A program made the position numbers and the translations under genes. A DNA stretch of 20,308 bases, taken from Clostridia bacterium. Its GTDB lineage: Bacteria > Bacillota > Clostridia > Oscillospirales > CAG-272. The notes under the pieces are model-generated. The model had not been told where the DNA came from and made no database searches. It saw nothing but the letters and a program-made list of their open reading frames with translations. The stretch covers positions 1-20,308 of the forward strand of contig JAFQAM010000283.1 of NCBI GenBank assembly GCA_017416885.1. Direction: 5' to 3'. Position 1 is the stretch's first letter. Each line of letters begins with the position of its first letter. Below are positions 1-6,841 of this stretch, piece by piece.

Positions 1-1
1 A

Positions 2-433
2 AACAATTTAAATTATCCCGCATTATTGGAAAACTACGAAAAAATGTTCCTACAATTTATGCCAAGACAACCATTAGATGCAGGCTTTGTAGTAGATCTC
101 GGTGCCGTAAAGCAGATTGGAATAGTTCAACCCTACATATACAGTATTTCACATGATGCTGCAATAGAGCTTTATACCTCAGTAGATGGTGAACAGTACG
201 AATATGCGGATAGCGTATGCATTAGCAAAACCAATAACCCAAACGCGCTTAGTGTATTACAGCTACAAGCAAATAACAATGCAAGATATATTAAAATCAT
301 TGAAAAAACGGATTCTTTTTTAGGCAGCAATCTTGCCTTTAAGGGTATTGAAATTTACGAGACAAACGATTCAGGATGCTATGAAATAAAGCAATATAAT
401 GGCGCAACAAACTATATTCGTAATATTTTATAA
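2..433 (+). CDS. C-terminal part of a discoidin (F5/8 type C)-like protein, cut by the window edge
   Basis: The frame is open from base 2, so this is the end of a longer gene that begins outside the window; the TTG at 26 is not a convincing start. The visible part reads as a beta-rich carbohydrate-binding fold of the F5/8 type C (discoidin) kind: a VVDLGAVKQIGIVQPYIY strand pair, then IELYTSVDG, then ARYIKII and GIEIYE near the end. In that family these segments form the jelly-roll core and the S-x-DG turn. Such domains bind glycans and occur in secreted hydrolases and in phage tail or receptor-binding proteins. The following two genes are of phage type, so a phage structural protein is plausible, but that is inference. 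The family call is made from motif pattern only. Confidence 0.6.
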   Translation, partial: NNLNYPALLENYEKMFLQFMPRQPLDAGFVVDLGAVKQIGIVQPYIYSISHDAAIELYTSVDGEQYEYADSVCISKTNNPNALSVLQLQANNNARYIKIIEKTDSFLGSNLAFKGIEIYETNDSGCYEIKQYNGATNYIRNIL

Positions 434-467
434 TCAATACAAAATGATTAAAAAGCGAGGTGGCGTG

Positions 468-796
468 ATGGTTAATGTTTTTTAAATTGGTTAATTCCTT
501 TTCTTTGCGGTACCGCGATTTCTGCCATTGGGCTTGTGTTCAATCTTATAAAACAACAAAGCAAGTCACAAAAAGCAATATCCCAAGGTCTGCAAGCTTT
601 ACTTAGAAGCGATATAATTCGTATTCATGATAAGTATGTGGACTTGGGTTATTGCCCGCTGAATATAAAAGAAGCATTGCATAGAGAATATATTTCCTAT
701 CACAATTTAGGCGGAAACGATATAGCAACTCTTTTATACGAGGAGACAATGGAATTACCCGAACACAAGGAGGTGCATTATGAAGGAAAAGCTTAA
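468..796 (+). CDS. Small phage-type membrane protein upstream of the holin, frameshifted at codon 5-6
   Basis: A good ribosome site (GAGGTGG) precedes ATG at 468, but that frame stops after five codons (MVNVF, TAA at 483-485). The -1 frame then carries on without stops to 796. It begins LNWLIPFLCGTAISAIGLVF, a clear membrane segment, and continues as a charged helical tail with a DKYVDLGYCP segment. Adding one T to the six-T run at 478-483 joins the two parts into one protein of about 109 residues. Without it the only in-frame starts are ATT codons or GTG at 536, and none has a ribosome site. The gene overlaps the holin start by 17 bases, so the two are probably co-translated. A single N-terminal helix plus a cytoplasmic tail is common in the lysis or tail-end modules of Clostridia phages. 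Its function is unknown. Confidence 0.6.
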
Positions 797-1007
797 GGAT
801 GTAGCAACACGAGCATTTAAAACCTTTTGGCAAGCTATGATAGCATATCTTATAGCCACATTTGGCACACAGCTTGCAGGAGTTGATGTTTTTGATGCAA
901 GCGCTTTAAAAAATGTGTTTATAAGCTTACTGATTGGCGCTTTATCAGCAGGAATTTCAGCCGCTTGGAACGGCGTTATTCAACCGTTGCTTGACAGAAC
1001 AAAATAA
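780..1007 (+). CDS. Phage r1t-type holin
   Basis: This 75-aa protein has two hydrophobic segments (about residues 18-36 and 45-66) and short charged ends. The N-terminal RAFKTFWQAMIAYLIATFG and the later ISLLIGALSAGISAAWNGV segment match the pattern of the Lactococcus phage r1t holin family as I remember it. Holins form pores in the cytoplasmic membrane that time host lysis or release the endolysin. The start is clear: AAGGAGG lies 8 bases before the ATG, inside the end of the upstream gene. No endolysin gene follows; the gene ends directly in a terminator. It is therefore the last gene of a phage-derived or phage-like operon that enters from the left. Confidence 0.75.
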   Translation: MKEKLKDVATRAFKTFWQAMIAYLIATFGTQLAGVDVFDASALKNVFISLLIGALSAGISAAWNGVIQPLLDRTK

Positions 1008-1052
1008 ATTAAAAACAAGGAACAGATTGCCTCTGTTCCTTGTTTTTAATTT
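1006..1052. terminator. Bidirectional intrinsic terminator between holin and yqhQ
   Basis: A perfect 21-bp inverted repeat (1006-1026 and 1032-1052) with a 5-base TTGCC loop has A/T tracts on both outer flanks. The stem core is CAAGGAACAGA / TCTGTTCCTTG. It covers the last bases of both convergent genes, so it can stop transcription from either side. Confidence 0.9.
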
Positions 1053-2281
1053 TCCAACATTATATGACCTTTATTTTCCTCACGGGTAATTGCATATTCG
1101 CTTGGGTCAAAGTCAGGGAATTCCTCGGGCATTGTGGATTTAATTGCGCAGATTGCAACTGCCAATTGATAATCGTCAGGCTCCTTTGTTGTTAATCTTT
1201 GCATCCAAAGACCGGGAGCAGATAGCGCTCTTGTAAACCAATTATTATGCTTGCCCGCAAGCATAATAAATTCATAGCCAACGCCCATAATAATAGGAAG
1301 CATAGCGACCTTAACAAGGCTTCTTAGCCAAGGCATACCGTGAAATTCGGGGATAAAGATGCCTACAATAATGCTGATAAGCAGCATTACAAATAGGAAG
1401 CTTGTACCGCAACGGGGATGGAAGCGAGAGCATTTTCTTGCATTTTCGGGAGTTAGCTCCATACCGCTTTCGTAGCAAGCAATTGACTTATGCTCAGCGC
1501 CGTGATATGAAAATGTTCTCTTAATATCCTTCATAAGTGAAACGGACGCAATATAAATAATGAAAATCAAAATTCTTATAACGCCCTCAATCACAGCCTG
1601 TAAAATATGCTTTAGCTCAAATGATACCTCGCCTGTGGTTGAATCCACAATTTTATCAACTAAAGGTCCAGCCTCATATCCGTTTTTAATATGGAAATTG
1701 TTGATTGGAATGTTAATTAAATCTGTTGCATAGGTTGGCAAGAACATAAATAAGCCAATAGCAAGGGCTAAGCCTAAAATTAATGAAATTACCATAATAA
1801 AGCCTGTTGAAGCGCTACTGTCCTTATCCTTCTTTTTGTCGGATTTTGCTTCGTTAGCTTCAATTTCCGCTTTATTGCTTTCAGCATTTTCGCTTTCTTG
1901 CTTCTTTTCTAATTCTTCAACGGAAATTCCTTGCTTTTTAGCTTCCTTTTCAAGCTTCTTTTGAGCTTTTTTAGCTTCCTTTTCTCTTTTCTCCTGCTCC
2001 TCTAATTCATCAATACCAAGCATATCGGTGGAGTCGCCAAGAGTCTTAAAAGATAAAATCATAGATTCAACGAAGCCAACCACTCCTCTTAAAATAGGAA
2101 TGTTCAACCATTTATGCTTTTCCTTTTTAGGATGGAATTCACTGTTTCTTATTTCAATGCTTCCGTCCTCTTTTCTGACAGCAAGAGCAACCTTGGTGAC
2201 ATTTTTCATCATAACGCCCTCAATTACCGCTTGACCGCCTACACTGTTAGCCCTACAAGGTGGGCAATTCTTTTCGCTCAT
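1046..2281 (-). CDS. yqhQ: DUF1385 family membrane protein (YqhQ-like)
   Basis: The N-terminal GGQAVIEGVMMKN and the later SYHGAEHKSIACYE and FHPRCGTSFLF segments are hallmarks of the DUF1385 (YqhQ) family. At least four hydrophobic stretches follow the N-terminal domain, so it is an integral membrane protein; its biochemical role is not established. I place the start at 2281, where AGGAG lies seven bases upstream, rather than the TTG at 2323, which would run into ruvX. That gives 411 aa, longer than the roughly 300 aa usual for the family. The extra length is a Lys/Glu-rich charged segment of about 65 residues just before the first membrane helix. A CPPC motif sits at the N-terminus. It lies 13 bases after ruvX and is probably co-transcribed with it. 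Confidence 0.85.
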   Translation of the reverse strand: MSEKNCPPCRANSVGGQAVIEGVMMKNVTKVALAVRKEDGSIEIRNSEFHPKKEKHKWLNIPILRGVVGFVESMILSFKTLGDSTDMLGIDELEEQEKREKEAKKAQKKLEKEAKKQGISVEELEKKQESENAESNKAEIEANEAKSDKKKDKDSSASTGFIMVISLILGLALAIGLFMFLPTYATDLINIPINNFHIKNGYEAGPLVDKIVDSTTGEVSFELKHILQAVIEGVIRILIFIIYIASVSLMKDIKRTFSYHGAEHKSIACYESGMELTPENARKCSRFHPRCGTSFLFVMLLISIIVGIFIPEFHGMPWLRSLVKVAMLPIIMGVGYEFIMLAGKHNNWFTRALSAPGLWMQRLTTKEPDDYQLAVAICAIKSTMPEEFPDFDPSEYAITREENKGHIMLEN

Positions 2282-2294
2282 AGATCTCCTCTCT

Positions 2295-2726
2295 CTAACT
2301 ATTTTTGTTTCTTTCTCTGTCAAGATAGCTTTGTAAAATTAAGCAAGCGGACATTTCGTCAATAATATTCTTTCTTTTCTGTCCTCTTGTATTTGTCTGA
2401 TTTAAAATTACATGGGCATTTGCAGTTGAAAGCCTTTCATCAAAAAGCTCCACCTTAATCCCTGTAATTTCCTCAAGGTGCTTTCCAAATGCTTGTACCT
2501 TTTCGCTTCGCGGACCGAGAGTGCCGTTCATATTTATAGGATGACCTAAAACAATAAGACCGACATCATTGCTTTTAGCCACCTCAGCCACGCTTTCCGC
2601 GGTTTTTAAAAAGCCTGTGCTTTTAATACAGCCTGCGCCGCTTGCTAAAAATCCGCTTAGATCCGATAAAGCAAGACCTGTGCGCGCATCTCCGTAGTCA
2701 ACACCTAAAATCTTTTTTTGAGCCAT
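2295..2726 (-). CDS. ruvX: RuvX/YqgF Holliday-junction resolvase-like nuclease
   Basis: This 143-aa protein has the RNase H-like YqgF fold. It opens with ILGVDYGDARTGLAL, where D10 is the first catalytic aspartate, and carries IVLGHPINMNGTLGPRS, the conserved DERLST motif (residues 96-101) and D123 in the final helix. Family members process the 5' end of pre-16S rRNA and have been proposed to act on Holliday junctions. The length is normal. The start has GAGGTAG upstream. Promoter elements lie at 2777-2805, and yqhQ follows closely in the same direction. Confidence 0.93.
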   Translation of the reverse strand: MAQKKILGVDYGDARTGLALSDLSGFLASGAGCIKSTGFLKTAESVAEVAKSNDVGLIVLGHPINMNGTLGPRSEKVQAFGKHLEEITGIKVELFDERLSTANAHVILNQTNTRGQKRKNIIDEMSACLILQSYLDRERNKNS

Positions 2727-2776
2727 TTCTACCTCATAATAATATATAAAAATAATACTAAAATAAACTTTTATTT

Positions 2777-2805
2777 ATTTTAGCATATAATTATAATTAA
2801 ATCAA
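2777..2805 (-). promoter_or_regulatory. Predicted sigma-A promoter for ruvX-yqhQ
   Basis: On the minus strand, TTGATT (2805-2800), a 17-base spacer and TAAAAT (2782-2777) lie about 50 bases before the ruvX start, with a TGC just before the -10 box. The region is very AT-rich, so chance matches are possible. Confidence 0.55.
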
Positions 2806-2859
2806 TGCAATATTGTAAATTTTTTAATAGCCAATCTACAAAAAATTTTAATTAGATGA

Positions 2860-2888
2860 TTGCATTTTTAAAAATAATATGGTATATT
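2860..2888 (+). promoter_or_regulatory. Predicted promoter for the cysteine-rich protein gene
   Basis: TTGCAT (2860-2865), a 17-base spacer and TATATT (2883-2888) lie about 40 bases before the start at 2927. Another TATAAT at 2888-2893 is less well spaced. AT-rich context lowers confidence. Confidence 0.5.
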
Positions 2889-2926
2889 ATAATTACAAGG
2901 ATAATTATATGAAAAGGAGATACATT

Positions 2927-3232
2927 ATGGAAAAGAAGACTAACGGCGTTTTAAAAGCCATTTTAATCGTTTCAGGCGCACTTGTATCACTTGCAGGCGC
3001 AATCGCTATTCTTTATACAGTAATAAAGAAGCATTTCAAATTTACAATTGAGCTTTGTCCGGATGACGCAGAAATCTGCGATTGCGAAGGCGAAGAATGT
3101 ATTTGTGGCTGCTGTCACGAAGAGGTATGTGAGGAAGAAGCAGAGGACGAGGACGAAATCTCACTCTGTCCGGAAGACTGCGAATGTGACAACGATACAG
3201 CTTGCAAAAATGCAAATCCTGACGCTGAATAA
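2927..3232 (+). CDS. Small membrane-anchored, cysteine-rich acidic protein of unknown function
   Basis: AAAAGGAGA precedes ATG 2927, so I start here rather than at the in-frame ATG at 2879, giving 101 aa. Residues 7-30 form one hydrophobic helix after MEKKTNG, followed by a basic KKHFK stop-transfer segment, so the C-terminal part probably faces the cytoplasm. The remaining 60 or so residues hold twelve cysteines spaced as CxC, CxxxC, CxCC and CxCE, among many Asp and Glu. That pattern could bind metal or an iron-sulfur cluster, or form disulfides if it faces outside. I do not recognise the family. It is monocistronic, with its own promoter and terminator. Confidence 0.75.
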   Translation: MEKKTNGVLKAILIVSGALVSLAGAIAILYTVIKKHFKFTIELCPDDAEICDCEGEECICGCCHEEVCEEEAEDEDEISLCPEDCECDNDTACKNANPDAE

Positions 3233-3239
3233 TAAAACC

Positions 3240-3268
3240 AAGGGAGTGATTTCACTCCCTTAATTTTT
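3240..3268 (+). terminator. Intrinsic terminator after the cysteine-rich gene
   Basis: A 9-10 bp stem AAGGGAGTGA / TCACTCCCTT with a very short loop is followed by AATTTTT. It lies 7 bases after the stop codon. Confidence 0.85.
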
Positions 3269-3319
3269 GCCTGTAAATATATGTTGATTTTACTTAATTT
3301 TTATGATATACTTGTATAG

Positions 3320-3346
3320 AAAAAGCCCGACATTTCAGTCAGGCTT
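3320..3346 (-). terminator. Intrinsic terminator for the tRNA-Thr gene
   Basis: On the minus strand AAGCCTGAC / GTCGGGCTT forms a 9-bp stem (one G-U pair) with loop TGAAAT and then a run of T. It begins at the tRNA 3' end. Confidence 0.8.
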
Positions 3347-3420
3347 GGAGCTAAAGATGAGGATTGAACTCACGACCTGCTGATTACGAATCAGCTGCAC
3401 TACCACTGTGCTACTTTAGC
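3346..3420 (-). tRNA. tRNA-Thr, anticodon CGT
   Basis: The minus strand folds into a complete cloverleaf. The acceptor stem is GCTAAAG / CTTTAGC, with discriminator T and an encoded CCA (3348-3346). The D arm is GCAC / GTGC with an AGTGGTA loop. The anticodon stem is GCTGA / TCAGC around loop TTCGTAA, so the anticodon is CGT, reading the Thr codon ACG. The T arm is GTGAG / CTCAT with loop TTCAATC, where the last stem pair is G-T. The length is 75 bases including CCA. Confidence 0.95.
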
Positions 3421-3429
3421 ATTAAGATA

Positions 3430-3458
3430 ATTTTACTATAAATTATAGCTTTTGTCAA
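3430..3458 (-). promoter_or_regulatory. Consensus sigma-A promoter for tRNA-Thr
   Basis: On the minus strand TTGACA (3458-3453), exactly 17 bases, and TAAAAT (3435-3430) end about 10 bases before the tRNA 5' end. The -35 box lies just before the rsmA ribosome site on the other strand, so the two genes share this short gap. Confidence 0.85.
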
Positions 3459-3469
3459 GGGGGGAAAAT

Positions 3470-4384
3470 ATGAATTTATGTGATATAAAAACCGTCAAGC
3501 GCATAATGGCAGAGTTTGGCACAGGCACAAAAAAATCATTCGGTCAGAACTTTTTGATTAATGCAGATATACCGTATAATATCGCAGAGGAAAGCTATTC
3601 CTATCATAGATTAAGACATCCCGACCTTGATAGCGGAGTAATTGAAATCGGCCCCGGTATCGGCTCTCTTACCTATGAGCTTGGGCAAAGATATAAAAGC
3701 GTAGTAGCCATTGAAATTGATAAAACGCTTATCCCGATTTTAGATAAAACCTTAGGCGAGCTTGACAATATTAAGATAATCAATGATGACTTTTTGAAGC
3801 TTGACACAGTAAAGCTGATTGATGACAATTTTGGCAATATCCCCGTATCTGTGTGCGCTAATTTGCCATATTATATAACCACACCGATTATTATGAAGCT
3901 TCTTGAGGAGTCAAGAGACGGTGACAGAAACAGACTCACCTCAATAACCGTTATGGTGCAAAAGGAGGTTGCAAGCCGCCTTTGCGCAAGCGAAAAGGAC
4001 AAGGACTACGGCGCAATAACCGCATCAATTAACTATTACGGCACAGTAACAAAGCTATTTGATGTAGCTCCCGATAATTTTCTGCCGCCGCCAAAGGTAA
4101 CCTCAAGCGTTGTCAGAATTGAGCTTTACGAAAAGCCAAAATATAGCGTCAAGGATGAAAAAACACTCTTTGATGTTATCAGCGGCGCATTTATCCAAAG
4201 ACGAAAAACAATGCTCAACTCACTTTCCTCACATATTTCCTATATATCCAAGGAAAGAATAGGAGAGATTATTACCGAGTTAGGCTTCGATATCGCAATC
4301 AGAGGCGAAAGGCTTTCAATAGAGGATTTTTGCCGACTTGCAGATAAAATTTATGATGAAAAAATAAAAGAGAGTAAAATATGA
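3470..4384 (+). CDS. rsmA: 16S rRNA (adenine-N6,N6)-dimethyltransferase RsmA/KsgA
   Basis: This enzyme transfers four methyl groups from S-adenosylmethionine to two adjacent adenines near the 3' end of 16S rRNA during small-subunit maturation. The 304-aa protein has the family opening KKSFGQNFLIN, the SAM-binding IEIGPGIGSLTYEL (GPGIG at residues 61-65), AIEID, NDDFLKLD, the target-adenine motif NLPYY (131-135) and the C-terminal FLPPPKVTSSVVRI. The ATG at 3470 has AAGGGGGG directly upstream, better than the earlier TTG. It overlaps the next gene by four bases (ATGA). There is no obvious strong promoter on this strand. Confidence 0.96.
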   Translation: MNLCDIKTVKRIMAEFGTGTKKSFGQNFLINADIPYNIAEESYSYHRLRHPDLDSGVIEIGPGIGSLTYELGQRYKSVVAIEIDKTLIPILDKTLGELDNIKIINDDFLKLDTVKLIDDNFGNIPVSVCANLPYYITTPIIMKLLEESRDGDRNRLTSITVMVQKEVASRLCASEKDKDYGAITASINYYGTVTKLFDVAPDNFLPPPKVTSSVVRIELYEKPKYSVKDEKTLFDVISGAFIQRRKTMLNSLSSHISYISKERIGEIITELGFDIAIRGERLSIEDFCRLADKIYDEKIKESKI

Positions 4385-5130
4385 TTTTAGTAGGAACAAC
4401 AATAAACGCGCTTGTGGTTGTAGTTGGCGCGCTTTTAGGCGTGCTTGTGTCTAAGCTTTTAGCTAAAAGCCCGCGTCTTGTAGATTTGCCGCAGGTAGCA
4501 TTAAAGGCAATATCCTTATGCGTAATTTTCTTAGGAATTCAAGGCGCTTTTGATAGTAGAAAGCCGCTTGTACTTATTTTGTCACTTGTAACAGGCGCAA
4601 TTATAGGCACAATTATCGACCTTGACGGCGGACTTCAAAAATTAGGCACAATGGTGGAAAAGAAGCTTGTAAAAAAACAGCTTCCCCCACAGCAAATGTT
4701 TGAGCTTGACGAGGAGCTTGCGCAGAAAAATGTTGCAAGAGCATTTGTAAGTACAACCCTTGCTTGCTGCGTAGGAGCTTTAACAATTAAAGCCGCTATG
4801 GAAAGCGGAGTAAGTAATGGCGCAAACCAGACATTTATGTATGCAAAAATCGTTCTTGATTTTGTAACCGCAGTAGTATTTGCTTCATCCTTCGGCTATG
4901 GCGCAGCGCTTGCCGCTATTCCGATTTTACTCTATCAAGGCACACTTGAGGTGCTTTTCAACCTTGCAGGCCCAATAATGAGCGACTATATGATAGCAGA
5001 AATGTCTGCCGCAGGCTCAATTATCATTATCGCATTAGGCTTAAATATGCTCGGCGCATCTAAGGTAAAAATCGCAAACCTTATCCCCGCTATGTTTATG
5101 CCAATTTTGTTCTGCTTAATAATCAAATAA
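4381..5130 (+). CDS. DUF554 family integral membrane protein (YdfK/YqgA-like)
   Basis: This 249-aa protein begins MILVGTTINALVVVVGALLG, the typical start of DUF554 proteins, and has about seven hydrophobic segments. The middle holds LVTGAIIGTIIDLDGGLQKLG and the conserved VARAFVSTTLACCVGALTI stretch. Members are uncharacterised putative transporters of the cytoplasmic membrane. The start codon overlaps the rsmA stop (ATGA), so the two are translationally coupled. Confidence 0.88.
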   Translation: MILVGTTINALVVVVGALLGVLVSKLLAKSPRLVDLPQVALKAISLCVIFLGIQGAFDSRKPLVLILSLVTGAIIGTIIDLDGGLQKLGTMVEKKLVKKQLPPQQMFELDEELAQKNVARAFVSTTLACCVGALTIKAAMESGVSNGANQTFMYAKIVLDFVTAVVFASSFGYGAALAAIPILLYQGTLEVLFNLAGPIMSDYMIAEMSAAGSIIIIALGLNMLGASKVKIANLIPAMFMPILFCLIIK

Positions 5131-5163
5131 AAAATTTTGTGAACAAATCACACAATTTTTTAT
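5128..5163 (+). terminator. Weak AT-rich terminator after the DUF554 gene
   Basis: AAAATTTTGTGA and TCACACAATTTT pair around a short ACAAA loop with one mismatch, followed by T residues. It begins at the stop codon and is plausible but weak. Confidence 0.5.
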
Positions 5164-5173
5164 TGATTGGTAA

Positions 5174-5263
5174 TGCACCGAAGGTGCAATTTATGTGCGG
5201 TAGCACAATTCATGGCATAGCCAATTCATGAGGCAACGCCTCAATTTATGTTGCAAAGCAACA
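5174..5263. repeat. Array 1: five covarying mini-hairpins with a conserved linker
   Basis: Five short palindromes follow one another about every 20 bases: TGCACC-GAA-GGTGCA, TGTGC-GGTA-GCACA, TGGC-ATA-GCCA, TGAGGC-AAC-GCCTCA and TGTTGC-AAA-GCAACA. The stems differ but stay perfectly complementary, always open with TG and close with CA, and the loop is always closed by a C-G pair. The linkers are nearly constant (ATTTA or ATTCA). The rest of the 228-base gap between the DUF554 gene and the XRE gene has no gene. Confidence 0.85.
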
Positions 5264-5316
5264 TTCATCGTAATAAAAATGTGTCAAAGAACAGCTCAGT
5301 GGCACAATTATAAAGC

Positions 5317-5345
5317 AACAAAACGACCGAAAAATCGGCCGTTTT
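5317..5345 (-). terminator. Intrinsic terminator for the XRE regulator gene
   Basis: On the minus strand AACGGCCGA / TCGGTCGTT (one G-U pair) with a small T-rich loop is followed by TTTTG. It lies 14 bases after the regulator's stop codon. On the plus strand the same stem has an A/C mismatch, so the minus direction is favoured. Confidence 0.75.
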
Positions 5346-5358
5346 TTATTGTTATAAT

Positions 5359-5568
5359 TTATCTTAGAGGCTTAGGAGTATCAATAATACCGCATAAATA
5401 GTCAATAGAAATGTTGTAAAATTCCGCAAGAATGATATATTTATCAATTCCCATTAGCTGAACACCGTTTTCCCATTTGCTAATCTGTTGTCTTGTTGTC
5501 CCAAGGATTTTAGCAATATCTGTTTGCTTTAAATCTCTGTCCTCTCTTACATCCTTTAATCTATTCAT
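5359..5568 (-). CDS. XRE-family helix-turn-helix regulator
   Basis: This 69-aa protein is a single Cro/CI-type DNA-binding domain. RLKDVREDRDLKQTDIAKIL and TTRQQISKWENG form the helix-turn-helix, and FYNISIDYLCGI is the common C-terminal family ending. I start it at 5568, where GAGGTATTAAAA precedes the ATG; the 21 residues before that would cover its own promoter region. It diverges from the DUF6809 gene. Two direct repeats lie between the -10 box and the spacer regions of both promoters, so autoregulation and control of the DUF6809 gene are likely but inferred. Confidence 0.88.
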   Translation of the reverse strand: MNRLKDVREDRDLKQTDIAKILGTTRQQISKWENGVQLMGIDKYIILAEFYNISIDYLCGIIDTPKPLR

Positions 5569-5596
5569 TTTTAATACCTCATTTGTTGTTTTTATA

Positions 5597-5653
5597 ATTA
5601 TATCACGCACCTTATAAGTTTCTCTTGACACGCACCTTAAAAGATGCTAAAAT
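5597..5653. promoter_or_regulatory. Divergent promoters with a 15-bp direct-repeat operator candidate
   Basis: On the plus strand TTGACA (5625-5630), 17 bases and TAAAAT (5648-5653) form a near-consensus promoter for the DUF6809 gene. On the minus strand a TATAAT (5602-5597) serves the XRE gene. The sequence CACGCACCTTATAAG (5604-5618) recurs as CACGCACCTTAAAAG (5629-5643), with one difference and 25 bases apart. One copy sits just upstream of the minus -10 box and the other fills the plus-strand spacer. Confidence 0.75.
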
Positions 5654-5682
5654 ATTTATATAAAAGCAAAAGAGGTGTAAAA

Positions 5683-5955
5683 ATGGAAGATTTGATTAAA
5701 AAAATATACTATGGAAATCTTTATCCCTGCGAAAAATGTGGGATAAACAACAGAAGCATTAAAAAGTTAGCGCAAGAAATAGCTAAAAAAAGAGAAGCTA
5801 TTATCAAGCAATTAAATGATAAGCAAAGGGAAGAATTAGAGGAATATGATAATTTGTTAGCTTGTCTTTCATCTGAATACCATGAAGCCCACTTTGCTGA
5901 AGGCTTCAAAATAGGCGCAAGGCTAATTATAGAGCTTTTTAGCAATGGAAAATAG
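5683..5955 (+). CDS. DUF6809-like small protein
   Basis: This 90-aa, largely helical protein starts at ATG 5683 behind AGAGGTG; an in-frame ATG at 5644 lies within the promoter. LIKKIYYGNLYPCEKC at the N-terminus and AEGFKIGARLIIELF at the C-terminus fit the pattern I associate with DUF6809, small Clostridia proteins often found next to XRE regulators or on mobile elements. The middle is a charged helix (KREAIIKQLNDKQREELEEY). The function is unknown. It is transcribed divergently from the XRE gene and is probably its target. Confidence 0.65.
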   Translation: MEDLIKKIYYGNLYPCEKCGINNRSIKKLAQEIAKKREAIIKQLNDKQREELEEYDNLLACLSSEYHEAHFAEGFKIGARLIIELFSNGK

Positions 5956-5981
5956 AAGGTACAGTAATCACCTTGAAGCAC

Positions 5982-6010
5982 TTGAATTAATATTGATACT
6001 GTGATAAAAT
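5982..6010 (+). promoter_or_regulatory. Candidate promoter for the membrane-protein island
   Basis: TTGAAT (5982-5987), 17 bases and TAAAAT (6005-6010) lie in the 235-base gap before the gene at 6191. A 9-bp hairpin ACAGAAAAC / GTTTTCTGT follows at 6059-6082, not followed by a T-run. I see no gene in the gap. Confidence 0.45.
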
Positions 6011-6190
6011 ATACATATAAAGCTGAGCGCACAGAGAAGGCAGAAAACCGAATATCTAACAGAAAACAATAGTGTTTTCTGTGAGCAAAGGACTGTTCGA
6101 AAACGCTAAAAAGCTGAGAGAGCAATTTTTGACTTTTCAAAAAGCTTGGACTACTTTAAAATGTAAGGACAATAGCATAAGGAGCAAGTA

Positions 6191-6784
6191 ATGAAATCAA
6201 AAACATTTGTTGAACCAAGGTGGTTAGTGGCAATATTATTTGGATTAATTCTAGTTTTAGGCGGATTGGCTATGGGCTTCTTTGGCGCCGTGGGAATTTT
6301 AATGCATTATGCTGAAGGTGGATGGGTTGTTATTTTGGGTGGTGTGTTTATGATAGCAATGTCAATTTTTTCAATATTGCTATACATACTATTTATACTA
6401 CCAAAAGCATTTTCATTATTAACAGTAACCTCTGAAAAACTGGTTTGGAGATGTCCGTTTTACAGAACTGTGAAAATGAGGATAGATGATTGCAAATATG
6501 TTACAATAGAGGACATGGCACACCATAATAGAGCAATGCCCGTAATACGCGGAGACGAAATTGCGTATATTTATCTATCTAACCAGCCGTTTCCCGATAA
6601 ATATAAGCATAAAGCTGATGTTGTAAGGCGTAAAAAGGGAACTATTATTTTCGCATATTCAGACAAGCTATGTCAAAAATTAATATCAATTCTGCCCGAA
6701 AATAAAACAAAATATTTGATTTCATTTTACAATCGAATGCAAGCAAACGACAGAGTGGTGAAACGAAAAAAGAGAAAAAAGTGA
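6191..6784 (+). CDS. Two-helix membrane protein with a PH-like cytoplasmic tail
   Basis: The start is set by AAGGAG ten bases upstream. Residues about 11-37 and 44-70 are hydrophobic helices. The C-terminal part (TSEKLVWRCPFYRTVKMRI onward) alternates short strands in the way of bacterial PH-like domains: a VTSEKLVWRCPF strand followed by a DDCKYVTIED strand. It ends in a strongly basic tail (KRKKRKK). I cannot assign a function. It is the first of a series of similarly built genes on this strand, and a REP-like palindrome begins 11 bases after its stop codon. Confidence 0.7.
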   Translation: MKSKTFVEPRWLVAILFGLILVLGGLAMGFFGAVGILMHYAEGGWVVILGGVFMIAMSIFSILLYILFILPKAFSLLTVTSEKLVWRCPFYRTVKMRIDDCKYVTIEDMAHHNRAMPVIRGDEIAYIYLSNQPFPDKYKHKADVVRRKKGTIIFAYSDKLCQKLISILPENKTKYLISFYNRMQANDRVVKRKKRKK

Positions 6785-6794
6785 CGGCTAAACG

Positions 6795-6819
6795 CGGACA
6801 GGGGGCGGTTCTGTGTCCG
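6795..6819 (+). repeat. Solo REP-like palindrome, forward orientation
   Basis: This 25-base element begins CGGACAGGGGGCGG and ends TTCTGTGTCCG, with ends that pair. It matches the REP-like unit seen at nearly every gene junction of the island, with one G/A difference. Confidence 0.85.
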
Positions 6820-6841
6820 AATTGAGAAAGGAAATTGTTAG

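Noticed and set aside
2028..2365. Plus-strand ORFs over yqhQ and ruvX
   Set aside because: They oppose conserved genes and have no ribosome site.
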